Positions 8,119 to 16,341 are shown, numbered from the stretch's first letter. The stretch: DNA of 48,600 nucleotides from Thermoleophilia bacterium UBA6103 (GCA_002423545.1 DIWP01000016.1:11553-60152), one strand, 5' to 3'. Numbers and translations: made by a program. Notes: generated by a model not told the origin, from the sequence alone.

Positions 8119-8568
8119 TCATAGCCTCACGTGCAGCTCGACCACGTCCTGGAAGCGTCTCACCAGGTAGTAGGTGTCGACGTCCACGACGACCATGGCG
8201 CAGGTGGGAGAGTCCACGAAGCTCTTGAGGGCGGGGTGCTTGCCCAGGTAGTGGGCCGCTGCAGCGTCGCGCTCCGCACCCAGCGCCTCGCGGCTCGCGC
8301 CGGTCGCGGTGACCGCGACGGCGGCATGGAAATCGCTTTCGCGGTTGTCCCGGCTGTCGATGACCAGGGCGACCCAGGGGTCGGCCATCAGGTTGGCGAA
8401 CTTGCGCGTCGCTCGCGTGGTGGCGAACACGACGCTGCGCAGATCATCGGCGGCATCGAAGCCGACCAGGCTGCCGTAGGGACGTCCGTCCTGCTGGGTG
8501 CTGAGGACCGCCAGCCGCTGCGCGGCGAACAGCTCACGCAGGACCGTCTCGATCTCTTCGCGTTGCAT
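8119..8568 (-). CDS. Pyridoxamine 5'-phosphate oxidase-like FMN-binding split-barrel protein
   Basis: A 149-residue single-domain protein of the flavin split-barrel type: LAVLSTQQDGRPYGSLVGF at residues 19-37, then SVVFATTRATRKFANLMADPWVALVIDSRDN, which is the usual strand-turn pattern around the FMN phosphate. Such proteins bind FMN, heme or F420. The C-terminal YLVRRFQDV resembles heme-utilisation-type members. A GGGGAGGCG box sits directly before the ATG. It may be co-transcribed with ychF upstream, with a gap of about 30 bp. Confidence 0.8.
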   Translation of the reverse strand: MQREEIETVLRELFAAQRLAVLSTQQDGRPYGSLVGFDAADDLRSVVFATTRATRKFANLMADPWVALVIDSRDNRESDFHAAVAVTATGASREALGAERDAAAAHYLGKHPALKSFVDSPTCAMVVVDVDTYYLVRRFQDVVELHVRL

Positions 8569-8599
8569 CGGCGCCTCCCCGGTCCGTGCGGCTGGGTCC

Positions 8600-9703
8600 T
8601 CAGGCCGTGTGGCGGAAGTTCATCACATCGCCGTCCTGGACGACATAGAGCTTGCCCTCGACACGCAGCATCCCCCGTTCCTTGGCGGCGTGGAACGAGC
8701 CGGTCTCGATGAGCGCCTCGATCGGCACCACCTCGGCGCGCACGAAGCCGCGCTGGATGTCGCTGTGGATGCGACCGGCGGCCTCGCGTGCGGTCGAGCC
8801 GCGCGCGAGCTGCCAGGCTCGCGTCTCGCTCGACTTGTGGTCGCCGGTGAAGAACGTGATGTAGCCGAGGACGTCGTAGCAGGCGCGGATGAGCTCGTCG
8901 ACGCCACCGGCCGGCACGCCGAGCTCGGCACGGAAGTCGGCCGCTTCGGCCTGGTCGAGCTCCGCGAGGTCGGCCTCGAGGCGGGCCGGGAGTGTGATGA
9001 CGCTGTCGCCGCGCTCCCGCGCCCAGGCGACGAACCCGGCGTACGGCGCCGTCGGGTCGGCGCCGCCGGCCGCCGCCTCGTCACCGACGTTGAGGACGAA
9101 CAGGACCGGCCGCTCGGTCACCAGGGCGAGCTCACGGAAGAGCGGCTCGCTCTCTTTCTCGCGCGGCATGAAGCGCGCCGAGCGTCCTTCCTGCAGCGTG
9201 GCCAGCAAAGGCTCGAGCGTCTCCATCTCCTTGCGTGCCGCTTGATCGCCGGCCCGGGCTGCCTTGACGGTCTTGGCCGCCCGGCGCTCGACGATGTCGA
9301 AGTCGGAGAGCACCAGCTCGGTCTCGACCAGCTCGACGTCTGCCAGCGGGTCGATCTCGTCGCGCACGTGCGCCACGTCCGGGTTCTCGAAGGCGCGGAC
9401 CACGTGCACCACCGCGTCGACGCCGCGGATGGCGGCCAGGAACGCGTTGCCCAGGCCTTCGCCGCGGCTGGCGCCGTCGGCCAGACCGGGGATGTCGACG
9501 ATCTCCATGGTGGCCGGCACGGCCTGCGGCGTCTCGAGCCTTTCGTGCAGGCGCCAGAGCCGTTCGTCGGGCACCGGCACGACGCCGACGTTGGCATCGG
9601 CGGACGTGAACGCGTACGCGGTGGCCGCGGCGCCGGCGTTGGTCAGCGCGTTGAAGACCGTGGTCTTGCCGACGTTGGGCAGGCCGACGATGCCGATCTT
9701 CAT
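8600..9703 (-). CDS. ychF: Redox-regulated ribosome-associated ATPase YchF (Obg family)
   Basis: A 367-residue protein of full family length. The P-loop is GLPNVGKTTVFNALT at residues 7-21, followed by VDIPGLADGASRGEGLGNAFLAAIR (switch II region and the stretch typical of YchF). The C-terminal TGS domain ends in RVEGKLYVVQDGDVMNFRHTA, the conserved YchF terminus. The protein hydrolyses ATP rather than GTP and associates with ribosomes, in the cytoplasm. It is the most conserved housekeeping gene of this part of the window. Confidence 0.97.
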   Translation of the reverse strand: MKIGIVGLPNVGKTTVFNALTNAGAAATAYAFTSADANVGVVPVPDERLWRLHERLETPQAVPATMEIVDIPGLADGASRGEGLGNAFLAAIRGVDAVVHVVRAFENPDVAHVRDEIDPLADVELVETELVLSDFDIVERRAAKTVKAARAGDQAARKEMETLEPLLATLQEGRSARFMPREKESEPLFRELALVTERPVLFVLNVGDEAAAGGADPTAPYAGFVAWARERGDSVITLPARLEADLAELDQAEAADFRAELGVPAGGVDELIRACYDVLGYITFFTGDHKSSETRAWQLARGSTAREAAGRIHSDIQRGFVRAEVVPIEALIETGSFHAAKERGMLRVEGKLYVVQDGDVMNFRHTA

Positions 9704-9779
9704 CCGTGCCTCGCTTCAGTGCTGCCGGGAACGCCGGCCGCGGGGGTCGTCGATGTGCTCGCTGGCCGGATCGCGGTAC

Positions 9780-10388
9780 TCACGACGGTCGCTCCGGGCC
9801 ATCGCCGGACGGCAGGCGGACGAGGCGGACGTAGAGAGCCGCCAGACCCGATCCGAACGCGAGGCCGGCGAGCACGTCGGCGGCGTAGTGGACGCGCAGG
9901 TAGACGCGCGTGAACGCCAGCACGGCAAGCAGTCCGGCGAGCGGCAGCCGCGCGCGAGGGAAGAGCCGGCCGAGGGTGGCCACGCCGACGACGCCCATGC
10001 TGGCGTGCGCCGACGGGAACGAGTGGCTGGTCGGCTGGTGGATGTACCCGTTCGGGTCGCCCTCGACGTGCGGCGGGCGCAGCCGCCGGACGCGGATCTT
10101 CACCAGGTGCGTGACGACCTCGGCGCCGACCTGGCCGCCGGCGACGTACGCGAAGCGCCGGCCGGCTCCCGGTCGCCGCGCGAGCAGTGGCACAGCGCCG
10201 AGCGCGTACCAGACGTAGCCGTGGTCGCCGCAACGCGAGAAGGCTCCCAGGACGCGCGTGAACCGTGCCGGGTGCGGCAGCCGGTAGGCGATGGACCGGG
10301 ACACGGCGCGATCGCAGGACACGAGCCTGCGATAGAGGGGGCCGTCGGGACGGCGCGGTGTGTCTGGAGCGTGAGGGGCGGCGGTCAT
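9780..10388 (-). CDS. PAP2-family membrane phosphatase
   Basis: A 202-residue membrane protein with the three phosphatase motifs of the PAP2 superfamily: KIRVRRLRP (motif 1), PSAHA (motif 2; the common form is PSGH) and RVYLRVHYAADVLAG (motif 3, with catalytic His and Asp). Several hydrophobic helices lie between and after them. Likely substrates are lipid phosphates such as undecaprenyl pyrophosphate or phosphatidate. The start lies within 20 bp of the AGTATACT palindrome shared with the divergent ACT gene. Confidence 0.88.
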   Translation of the reverse strand: MTAAPHAPDTPRRPDGPLYRRLVSCDRAVSRSIAYRLPHPARFTRVLGAFSRCGDHGYVWYALGAVPLLARRPGAGRRFAYVAGGQVGAEVVTHLVKIRVRRLRPPHVEGDPNGYIHQPTSHSFPSAHASMGVVGVATLGRLFPRARLPLAGLLAVLAFTRVYLRVHYAADVLAGLAFGSGLAALYVRLVRLPSGDGPERPS

Positions 10389-10403
10389 GGGCGATCGCCG
10401 TCT

Positions 10404-10411
10404 AGTATACT
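10404..10411. promoter_or_regulatory. Palindromic -10 element, possible bidirectional promoter
   Basis: AGTATACT is a perfect palindrome that gives TATACT on both strands. It lies 16 bp upstream of the PAP2 start (minus) and 43 bp upstream of the ACT-protein start (plus). Clear -35 boxes are not visible on either side, so this is a candidate only. Confidence 0.4.
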
Positions 10412-10453
10412 GGCCGTCCGTCCCGACCGCCCGCTCACCGAGGCCCTCTGCCC

Positions 10454-10729
10454 ATGCGCACCTCCGTCATCGTCACCGCCCTGGGTCCCGACCGTCACGG
10501 CCTGCTGGCCGCCGTCGCGACCACCGTCGCCGGCCAGAACGCCAACGTCGACGACGTCAGCCAGACAGTGTCCAACGGCATGTTCACCATGATCATGTTC
10601 GTGTCGTTCGACGAGACCGAGACGACCATGGCCGGCCTTCAGGCGGCGCTGGAGATCACCGGCGAGGAGACCGGGCTGCAGATCCACGTGCAGCACGAGG
10701 ACATCTTCAAGTTCATGCACCGGATCTGA
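10454..10729 (+). CDS. ACT-domain regulatory protein (UPF0237)
   Basis: A 91-residue protein made of an ACT domain: VIVTALGPDRHGLLAAVATTVAGQNANVDDVSQTV is the strand-helix-strand core, where ACT domains bind small ligands such as amino acids. It matches the UPF0237 family, which is regularly encoded directly before a DUF711 protein, as here (9-bp gap). The two proteins probably act together, but the ligand is not known. Confidence 0.92.
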   Translation: MRTSVIVTALGPDRHGLLAAVATTVAGQNANVDDVSQTVSNGMFTMIMFVSFDETETTMAGLQAALEITGEETGLQIHVQHEDIFKFMHRI

Positions 10730-10738
10730 GGTCCGGGC

Positions 10739-12103
10739 ATGGTCTTCATCACCGCCGAGGAGATCCTCGAGACCGTCCGCATGATCCAGGCGGAGAATCT
10801 GGACGTGCGCGCCGTCACCATGGGCATCTCGCTCGGAGACTGCGCCGGGCGCGACGCCGACATCGTCGGCAGGCGTGTCTACGAGAAGGTATCGCGGCTG
10901 GCCTGCGACCTGGTGCCGGTGGCGCAGTCGATCCAGCGCAAGTACGGCATCCCGATCGTCAACCGACGCATCTCGGTGACGCCGATCGCGCACGTGCTCG
11001 GCAGCGACGATCCGACCGATTTCGTGCGGGTGGCGCATGCTCTCGACGCCGCCGCGCAGGCGGTCGGCGTCGACTTCGTCGGCGGCTTCTCGGCGCTGGT
11101 ACAGAAGGGCTTCACGCGTACCGACGATGCCCTCATCCGGGCCATCCCCGAGGCGATCTGCGAGACCCGGGCCGTCTGTTCTTCGGTCAATGTGGCTTCC
11201 ACGCGGGCCGGCATCAACATGGACGCCGTCACGCGGATGGCCGATGTGCTGCTCGACGTCTCGCGGCGTACCGCCGACCGCGATTCCATCGGTTGCGCCA
11301 AGATCGTCACGTTCTGCAACGTCCCCGAGGACAACCCGTTCATGGCCGGCGCCCTGCACGGCAGCGGCGAACCCGAGGTCAGCATCAACGTGGCCATCTC
11401 GGGACCCGGCGTGGTGCGCAACGTCGTGGCCAACAACCCCGGCGTGTCCTTCACCGAGCTGGCCGACCTGATCAAGCGCACCGCCTTCAAGATCACGCGT
11501 GTCGGCGAGCTGGTGGGTCGCGAGGCGTCACGTCTTCTGGGCGCCCAGATGGGCATCATCGACCTGTCGTTGGCACCCACGCCGGCGGTCGGCGACTCCA
11601 TCGCCGAGATCCTCGAGTGCATGGGACTGCAGCGGGCGGGAGCGCCCGGATCGACCGCCGCTCTGGCGCTCCTCAACGACGCCGTCAAGAAGGGCGGCAC
11701 CATGGCCACCAGCTCCACCGGCGGTCTGTCGGGAGCCTTCATACCGGTGAGCGAAGACGCCGCCCTCGCCGCCGCCGCCCGCGAGGGCGTGCTGTCGATC
11801 GAGAAGCTCGAAGCCATGACCGCGGTCTGCTCGCTGGGCCTCGACATGATCGTGGTACCCGGCGACATCTCACGAGCCGCGCTGGCCGGCACGATCGCCG
11901 ACGTCATGGCCATCGGCATGGTGAACTCCAAGACGACCGGTGCCCGGCTCATCCCCGCGGCCGGCAAGCAGGTCGGCGACTGGGTCGAGCTCGGCGGGCT
12001 GTTCGGTGCGGGGCCGGTGATGCCGGTGAGCGCCGCCCGCAGCGATGAGTTCGTGGCCCGCGGCGGCCGCATCCCGGCGCCGCTGCAGAGCCTCAGGAAC
12101 TGA
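10739..12103 (+). CDS. DUF711/UPF0210 (PFL-like) family protein
   Basis: A 454-residue protein of the DUF711 family, full length. Typical stretches are IRMIQAEN-like helix VRMIQAENLDVRAVTMGISL at the N-terminus, KYGIPIVNRRISVTP, and the C-terminal SVEKLEAMT-like and VPGDISRAALAGTIADVMAIG segments. Crystal structures in this family relate it to the pyruvate-formate-lyase fold, but no activity is established and I see no glycyl-radical motif. It is co-directional with the ACT gene and has GAGG upstream of its ATG. Cytoplasmic. Confidence 0.92.
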   Translation: MVFITAEEILETVRMIQAENLDVRAVTMGISLGDCAGRDADIVGRRVYEKVSRLACDLVPVAQSIQRKYGIPIVNRRISVTPIAHVLGSDDPTDFVRVAHALDAAAQAVGVDFVGGFSALVQKGFTRTDDALIRAIPEAICETRAVCSSVNVASTRAGINMDAVTRMADVLLDVSRRTADRDSIGCAKIVTFCNVPEDNPFMAGALHGSGEPEVSINVAISGPGVVRNVVANNPGVSFTELADLIKRTAFKITRVGELVGREASRLLGAQMGIIDLSLAPTPAVGDSIAEILECMGLQRAGAPGSTAALALLNDAVKKGGTMATSSTGGLSGAFIPVSEDAALAAAAREGVLSIEKLEAMTAVCSLGLDMIVVPGDISRAALAGTIADVMAIGMVNSKTTGARLIPAAGKQVGDWVELGGLFGAGPVMPVSAARSDEFVARGGRIPAPLQSLRN

Positions 12104-12105
12104 CG

Positions 12106-12136
12106 GACCCGCGGCGCCGGCGCCGGTCCACGGGTC
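12106..12136. terminator. Possible stem-loop between convergent genes
   Basis: GACCCG (12106-12111) pairs with CGGGTC (12131-12136) around a loop that itself contains the self-complementary GGCGCC repeated twice. It lies between the DUF711 gene and the convergent hypothetical gene. No T-run follows on either strand, so a terminator role is uncertain. Confidence 0.35.
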
Positions 12137-12139
12137 GCC

Positions 12140-13549
12140 TCAGACCTGCAGCTCGCGGATCATCTGGTCCAGGAGCTTGGCGTGGCTGTCCATCGAGAGA
12201 GCCCGGCAGATCTTCTGCGCCTCGGTGAGCTGCAGGACGGCGTCGATGTTCTGACCGAGCTGCTTGTACTGCTGCGCGAGATCGACTTCGCTCTGGATCA
12301 GCTCGCGCAACATGCGGCGCACGTCCGGATCGTTGAGGTCGACGTGCTGTGAGTTGGTGGTGCTGATGATGTCGCAGAGCCGCACGAGCCGGGGCCCCTT
12401 GTCTGCCGCCGACGCCGCGGCCGCATGCTGGGGAGTGTGCGCCTCGGCCGGTCGTGTCTGATCGGCGGCGTCCGCGGTGGGTCCGGCCGTCTCGAGCACC
12501 TCATCACGAGGTGTCGGCTCGGAGGGTCCGGCAGACACCCCTGCGGCCGGCGTCCAGATGACCGTGTCGTCCCTGACTACCTCATCGTGGCGGAACGGCA
12601 GCGTGTCTGACGACTCGGCGGCGCCGGGCTGCGAAGCGAAAGCGGAACGAGGGGAATCCCCGGTGCCGACTCCTTCGGCGCCGATGACGACGACCTCCTC
12701 CGTGGTGCCGGCGACCGGCAGCCGCTCGACGTCGTCGGACGTGGGCTCGTAGAGTCCGGGCGGCCACGCCTCGGCCGCGGTGTCCGGCCGCCGACCCGTG
12801 GCGGCATCGTGTACGTCCTCGGCCGACTCAGGGGCGCGCTCGTCCACCGATGGCTCGTCGGGCGTCCGCGATGAGCTCCAGGGATCGTCTGTGGGAGCCG
12901 GCGCATCGTGAGCGACCGGTTCCAGCTCAGGTGCTTCTTCGTCGCCCCGCGCGACCGGCTCGACGACGGCCGTGTCCGCGTCGAACGCAGGCTCGATCCC
13001 GGGCGCCTGGTCGGTCTGCTCGACGGCCGTGTCGGAGCCACGCGCGACGGAGCGGCCCCAGAGGTCGCGATCGGCGGCGTCGGTGTCTGCCGCTGCCGCG
13101 CTGGCCCAGAGGGCCGCCGACGGCGGCGGCGCACCGGGAGCCGACGGCACCGCCTCGTGTGGCTCTTCCGCGGTCGTGCCGGGTGCTGCCGCCTCGCTTG
13201 CCACTCCCGCGACCGCGTCGCGCGTCTCCGCCTCGTGCGCCGGCCCTGCGGCGGCGGCTGACGGCTCCACGGCAGACGGCGCTGAGGCAGCAGACGGGAT
13301 GATCGTGGGGTGCTCCTCGGACTCCTCGGGCTTCTCTCCACCAAGCCTGTACAGGTCGTCGCGCGGCGCCCCGTCCAGGACCGACCCGGAAGGCGGAGCG
13401 CCTCCCGGCCGAGCCGGCGCGACCGGTCGTGGCGGCGCGGCCGCCGCCGCCCGAGCGCGTTCTCGCCGTCGCGTGACGATGAGGGCGATGATCAGCAGGA
13501 TGAGGATGAAGGTGGCGGCGCCGATACCTATCAGTTGGATCATGCTCAT
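12140..13549 (-). CDS. Membrane-anchored acidic linker protein with C-terminal helical domain
   Basis: A 469-residue protein of unknown family. One transmembrane helix lies at about residues 5-25 (LIGIGAATFILILLIIALIV), followed by a basic stop-transfer patch (TRRRERAR). Residues about 35-385 are a low-complexity Ala/Pro/Asp/Glu linker. The C-terminal 80 residues form a compact, helix-rich domain (VRLCDIISTTNSQHVDLNDP to the end) that may resemble a TPR pair. The orientation would put the linker in the cytoplasm. A GGTGAGG box precedes the ATG. It is divergent from rlmN with only 45 bp between. Confidence 0.7.
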   Translation of the reverse strand: MSMIQLIGIGAATFILILLIIALIVTRRRERARAAAAAPPRPVAPARPGGAPPSGSVLDGAPRDDLYRLGGEKPEESEEHPTIIPSAASAPSAVEPSAAAAGPAHEAETRDAVAGVASEAAAPGTTAEEPHEAVPSAPGAPPPSAALWASAAAADTDAADRDLWGRSVARGSDTAVEQTDQAPGIEPAFDADTAVVEPVARGDEEAPELEPVAHDAPAPTDDPWSSSRTPDEPSVDERAPESAEDVHDAATGRRPDTAAEAWPPGLYEPTSDDVERLPVAGTTEEVVVIGAEGVGTGDSPRSAFASQPGAAESSDTLPFRHDEVVRDDTVIWTPAAGVSAGPSEPTPRDEVLETAGPTADAADQTRPAEAHTPQHAAAASAADKGPRLVRLCDIISTTNSQHVDLNDPDVRRMLRELIQSEVDLAQQYKQLGQNIDAVLQLTEAQKICRALSMDSHAKLLDQMIRELQV

Positions 13550-13582
13550 GAGTGCCTCACCGATGAAGCCCGAGACCGGGGG

Positions 13583-13588
13583 TACAAT
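13583..13588 (+). promoter_or_regulatory. -10 element of rlmN, leaderless configuration
   Basis: TACAAT lies exactly six bases before the rlmN ATG at 13595, so a transcript starting seven bases after the hexamer would begin at the A of the start codon. No Shine-Dalgarno box is present. Leaderless mRNAs are common in Actinomycetota. Confidence 0.55.
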
Positions 13589-13594
13589 CGGGCG

Positions 13595-14614
13595 ATGCTG
13601 GACTATCCTACTCTCCGCTCAGTCCTTTCGGACATGGGCGAGCCGGAACTCCGGGCGCGACAGGCGTACCATGCCGTGTCGCGTTCGCTGGTGACATCGT
13701 TCGACCAGGCCACGGCTCTCCCTGCATCGCTGCGCGGCCGGCTTGCGCGGCGACTGTCGGTGGTCGACCTGGAGGAGCGGCGCACGCTGCGCTCGCCGGA
13801 CGGCAGTGCCATCAAGACCCTGTTCGCGGCCGCCGACGGCCTGCCGATCGAAGCTGTCCAGCTCACGAGCGGTACGCGGGTCACGGTCTGCGTGTCGACG
13901 CAGGTGGGGTGTGCAGTCGGCTGCGTCTTCTGCGCCTCCGGCCGCCTGGGACTGCGGCGCGACCTGCGCGCCGGCGAGATCGCCGACCAGGTGCTGCACT
14001 TCGAGCGCCTGTTGCGCGCCGACGGTCGCCGCGTCACCAACGTGGTGCTGATGGGCATGGGCGAGCCGTTCCACAACTACGACCAGAGCCTGGGCGCCTG
14101 CCGTCTGCTCAACCACGCCGACGGCTTTGGCCTGGCGGCGCGCAGCATCTCGATCTCCACGGCCGGCGTGGTGCCCGGCATCCGGCGCTTCACCGCGGAG
14201 CCCGAGCAGTTCAACCTGGCCGTGAGCCTGCATGCCGGGACAGACGATGTGCGCGACCGCCTGGTGCCGCTCAACCGGCGCTACCCGCTGCATGAGCTGC
14301 TCGCCGCCTGCGCTGCGTACGTGCGACGGCGGCGGCGCAAGCTGTTCTTCGAGTACGTGCTGCTGCCCGGCGTCAACGACGGCCCCGAGCAGGTAGCCGC
14401 TCTGGGCCGACGGCTGGCCCGCCCGCTGTACCATCTGAACCTCATCGGCTACAACCGGACCGACGATCGCTTCCCGGCGCCCTCCCCGGCAGACGTCCGG
14501 TCGTTCGCCGCCGACGTCCGGGCCGCCGGAGTCGCCTGCACCGTGCGGCACTCGCCGGGCCGGGAGATCGAGGCCGCCTGCGGCCAGCTCGCCCTGCGCG
14601 AGTCGCCGTGCTGA
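13595..14614 (+). CDS. rlmN: Dual-specificity 23S rRNA/tRNA adenine-C2 methyltransferase RlmN
   Basis: A 339-residue radical-SAM enzyme that methylates C2 of A2503 in 23S rRNA and, in some bacteria, A37 of tRNA. The [4Fe-4S]-binding CxxxCxxC is Cys106, Cys110 and Cys113 (GCAVGCVFCASG). The two further catalytic cysteines are present: Cys99, seven residues before the cluster motif, and Cys329 in EIEAACGQL near the C-terminus. GMGEPFHNYDQ is the SAM-binding GGEP-like motif. The open frame extends upstream to 13310 over a divergent gene, but conservation and the leaderless promoter place the start at 13595. Confidence 0.95.
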   Translation: MLDYPTLRSVLSDMGEPELRARQAYHAVSRSLVTSFDQATALPASLRGRLARRLSVVDLEERRTLRSPDGSAIKTLFAAADGLPIEAVQLTSGTRVTVCVSTQVGCAVGCVFCASGRLGLRRDLRAGEIADQVLHFERLLRADGRRVTNVVLMGMGEPFHNYDQSLGACRLLNHADGFGLAARSISISTAGVVPGIRRFTAEPEQFNLAVSLHAGTDDVRDRLVPLNRRYPLHELLAACAAYVRRRRRKLFFEYVLLPGVNDGPEQVAALGRRLARPLYHLNLIGYNRTDDRFPAPSPADVRSFAADVRAAGVACTVRHSPGREIEAACGQLALRESPC

Positions 14615-14684
14615 ACCGCGGCCGGCGCAGTGCGTCGTCCGCGACACCCGCAGCACACCGCGCTTGCCGCTGGAGCGGCCGCCG

Positions 14685-15446
14685 TCACTCACTCCCATCA
14701 CCGTTCCACGGGCCGTCGTCCTCGGCCATCGCCTCGAGCTGCGGCCGCCGGTCGCCGGCGCGCGATCGATACAGGTTGCGCGCATCGCGCAGCTGCTCAT
14801 GCTGCTCGTCGAGCAGGGCGGCCAGCTCGCGCCACAGGCAGTGGTCGGCGCGCAGATACTTGCGGCGCACTTCCTCGCTGCACTCCGCGGCCGCCGGACA
14901 CGCGAAGCAGACCTCGCTCTCGACCTGCCGGCGGCGCGCCTTGCGCGCCAGCTGGCCCTCGTCGATGCGGCGGTACGCGTCGAGCAGCAGCTCCTGGACG
15001 TTGCCCTGCAGCTTGACGGTGAAGGTCGGCATCTCCTCCGGCTCGTCGTAGAGGAACACGCCGTACTGCCAGTGCGCCAGCTCGAAGACCTGATCGAGCG
15101 TCTGCCGGGCCATTATGTCGTGGACGGCCTGCTCCGTGAGGTAGCCACGTTCCACGAGGAGCTGTCCGAGCGGCTGTCGCCGCTTCTCTTCTCGGCTCAT
15201 GGTGGCATGCTCGAGCAGCACCTGGCCGAGCTTCTCCTCGCTCAGCAGGCCGGCCTTGACGAGGCGGCTGCCGAGCTTCTCATCGGTCAGCGGCAGCGAG
15301 ATGCCCTCCACGGCGCCGTCGACGAGGTAGATGTAGCCGTACTCCTCGAAGTCGCGGATCTCGAGCACGCCGGTGGCCTCCTCGGCGGCGAGGAACTGCA
15401 GCAGGTCCGCCAGGCGGAAGCGTCGTATCGAGCCCTGGAGTAACAT
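14685..15446 (-). CDS. DUF4388 (PATAN-like) domain protein with C-terminal cysteine cluster
   Basis: A 253-residue protein. Residues 1-60 (LLQGSIRRFRLADLLQFLAAEEATGVLEI) are a DUF4388 domain, common in regulatory and gliding or chemosensory proteins of soil bacteria. A middle part repeats GSRLVKAGLLSEEKLGQVL and GQLLVERGYLTEQAVHDIM, which resembles the N-terminal fold of type II/IV pilus ATPases (GspE_N-like). The C-terminus has four cysteines in the order Cys-x2-Cys-x5-Cys-x13-Cys (CFACPAAAEC...HC), suited to binding metal or an Fe-S cluster. AGGTAGG precedes the ATG. It is divergent from the rpmH operon. Role unknown; signalling or motility control is a guess. Confidence 0.7.
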   Translation of the reverse strand: MLLQGSIRRFRLADLLQFLAAEEATGVLEIRDFEEYGYIYLVDGAVEGISLPLTDEKLGSRLVKAGLLSEEKLGQVLLEHATMSREEKRRQPLGQLLVERGYLTEQAVHDIMARQTLDQVFELAHWQYGVFLYDEPEEMPTFTVKLQGNVQELLLDAYRRIDEGQLARKARRRQVESEVCFACPAAAECSEEVRRKYLRADHCLWRELAALLDEQHEQLRDARNLYRSRAGDRRPQLEAMAEDDGPWNGDGSE

Positions 15447-15519
15447 ACTGCCTACCTGTATCGGCCGCCGGGCGCGGGAGCTTAGTGGGTCGGCCTTCCC
15501 CGCCTCTCTTGGTCGCGCG

Positions 15520-15548
15520 TTGCGATGCCTGCGCGCCGCGGCTATACT
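15520..15548 (+). promoter_or_regulatory. Sigma-70-type promoter of the rpmH operon
   Basis: TTGCGA (15520-15525) and TATACT (15543-15548) are separated by exactly 17 bases, with the rpmH start 36 bases further on. Both boxes are close to the housekeeping consensus. It is the best promoter in the first half of the window. Confidence 0.8.
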
Positions 15549-15584
15549 TCACCGTCTGGACACGAACTAGCGAGCGAGGCCGCT

Positions 15585-15719
15585 GTGAAGAGGACCTATC
15601 AACCGAACACCCGTAAGCGCGCCAAGACCCATGGCTTCCGCAAGCGCATGAGCACGCGCGCCGGCCGGGCGGTCGTCAAGAATCGTCGCAGAAAGGGACG
15701 CAAGCGCCTGAGCGCCTGA
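15585..15719 (+). CDS. rpmH: 50S ribosomal protein L34
   Basis: A 44-residue protein whose whole sequence is the L34 signature: KRTYQPNTRKRAKTHGF at the start, then KRMSTRAGRAVVKNRRRKGR. The start is GTG 15585, preceded by GAGG; an ATG frame-open extension to 15525 would add 20 residues not found in L34 and would lie inside the promoter. First gene of the rpmH-rnpA-yidD-yidC-jag operon. Confidence 0.98.
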   Translation: MKRTYQPNTRKRAKTHGFRKRMSTRAGRAVVKNRRRKGRKRLSA

Positions 15720-15726
15720 CGGCGGC

Positions 15727-16122
15727 ATGGTGCAGAAGCGGTCTCGCCTGTCACGGTCCTCTGAGTTCCAGCGGGTCTATCGGCAGGGGACATCCAAAGC
15801 GTCCCGCTTCCTCGTCCTGTATTACTTTGAGCACCCGTCCGGCGCCGTCTCCACGGAGCCGCGGCTCGGACTGTCGGTATCGAAGAAGGTTGGTGGAGCC
15901 GTCGTCCGCAACCGTGTCAAACGTCTGCTGCGCGAGGCTTTCCAGGAGTCCGCTCCGCGTCTGTCGCGGCGTCACGACTACGTGCTGATCGCGCGTCCCC
16001 CGATCGCCGAGCTGGCCGAGCGCCAGGCTCGGGGAGAGAAGCGGCTGGTCCACGAGGCGCTGGACGAGCTGCTTCGGAGTGCCGGAGTCATGACCGCTAC
16101 GGAGGCCACCGGGACAGAATGA
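15727..16122 (+). CDS. rnpA: Ribonuclease P protein component
   Basis: A 131-residue basic protein that helps the RNase P RNA remove 5' leaders from pre-tRNAs. The signature RNRVKRLLREAFQ (residues about 59-71) is present, preceded by LGLSVSKKVGGAVV. The length is at the upper end of the family. It starts 7 bases after rpmH and overlaps yidD by four bases (ATGA), so translation is probably coupled. Confidence 0.97.
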   Translation: MVQKRSRLSRSSEFQRVYRQGTSKASRFLVLYYFEHPSGAVSTEPRLGLSVSKKVGGAVVRNRVKRLLREAFQESAPRLSRRHDYVLIARPPIAELAERQARGEKRLVHEALDELLRSAGVMTATEATGTE

Positions 16123-16340
16123 GCAAGGTGCTGGTCGCCATCATCCATGTCTATCAGCGGTTCATCTCGCCGCTGTTCCCGCCGCGCTGCAAGTACTACC
16201 CGACCTGCTCCGAGTACGCGGTCGAGGCCCTGCGGGTCCACGGGGCCTGGCGGGGTCTGCTGCTGGCCGGCTGGCGTCTGCTGCGCTGCAATCCACTGAG
16301 CGACGGCGGTCTCGACCCCGTCCCACCCAAGCGAGCGTGA
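16119..16340 (+). CDS. yidD: Membrane protein insertion efficiency factor YidD
   Basis: A 73-residue protein with the complete YidD motif set: YQRFISPLFPPRCKYYPTCSEYA, where the three cysteines and the PTCS stretch are typical, then HGAWRGLLLAGWRLLRCNP and the GGLDPVP ending. It assists YidC-dependent insertion at the inner face of the membrane. Overlaps rnpA by four bases. Confidence 0.97.
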   Translation: MSKVLVAIIHVYQRFISPLFPPRCKYYPTCSEYAVEALRVHGAWRGLLLAGWRLLRCNPLSDGGLDPVPPKRA

Positions 16341-16341
16341 C

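Noticed and set aside
13310..13594. Long N-terminal extension of RlmN
   Set aside because: Lies antisense to the membrane-anchored gene, lacks homology, and a -10 box sits six bases before ATG 13595.
15525..15584. ATG start 60 bases upstream of rpmH
   Set aside because: It would put the start inside the promoter and add residues not found in L34.
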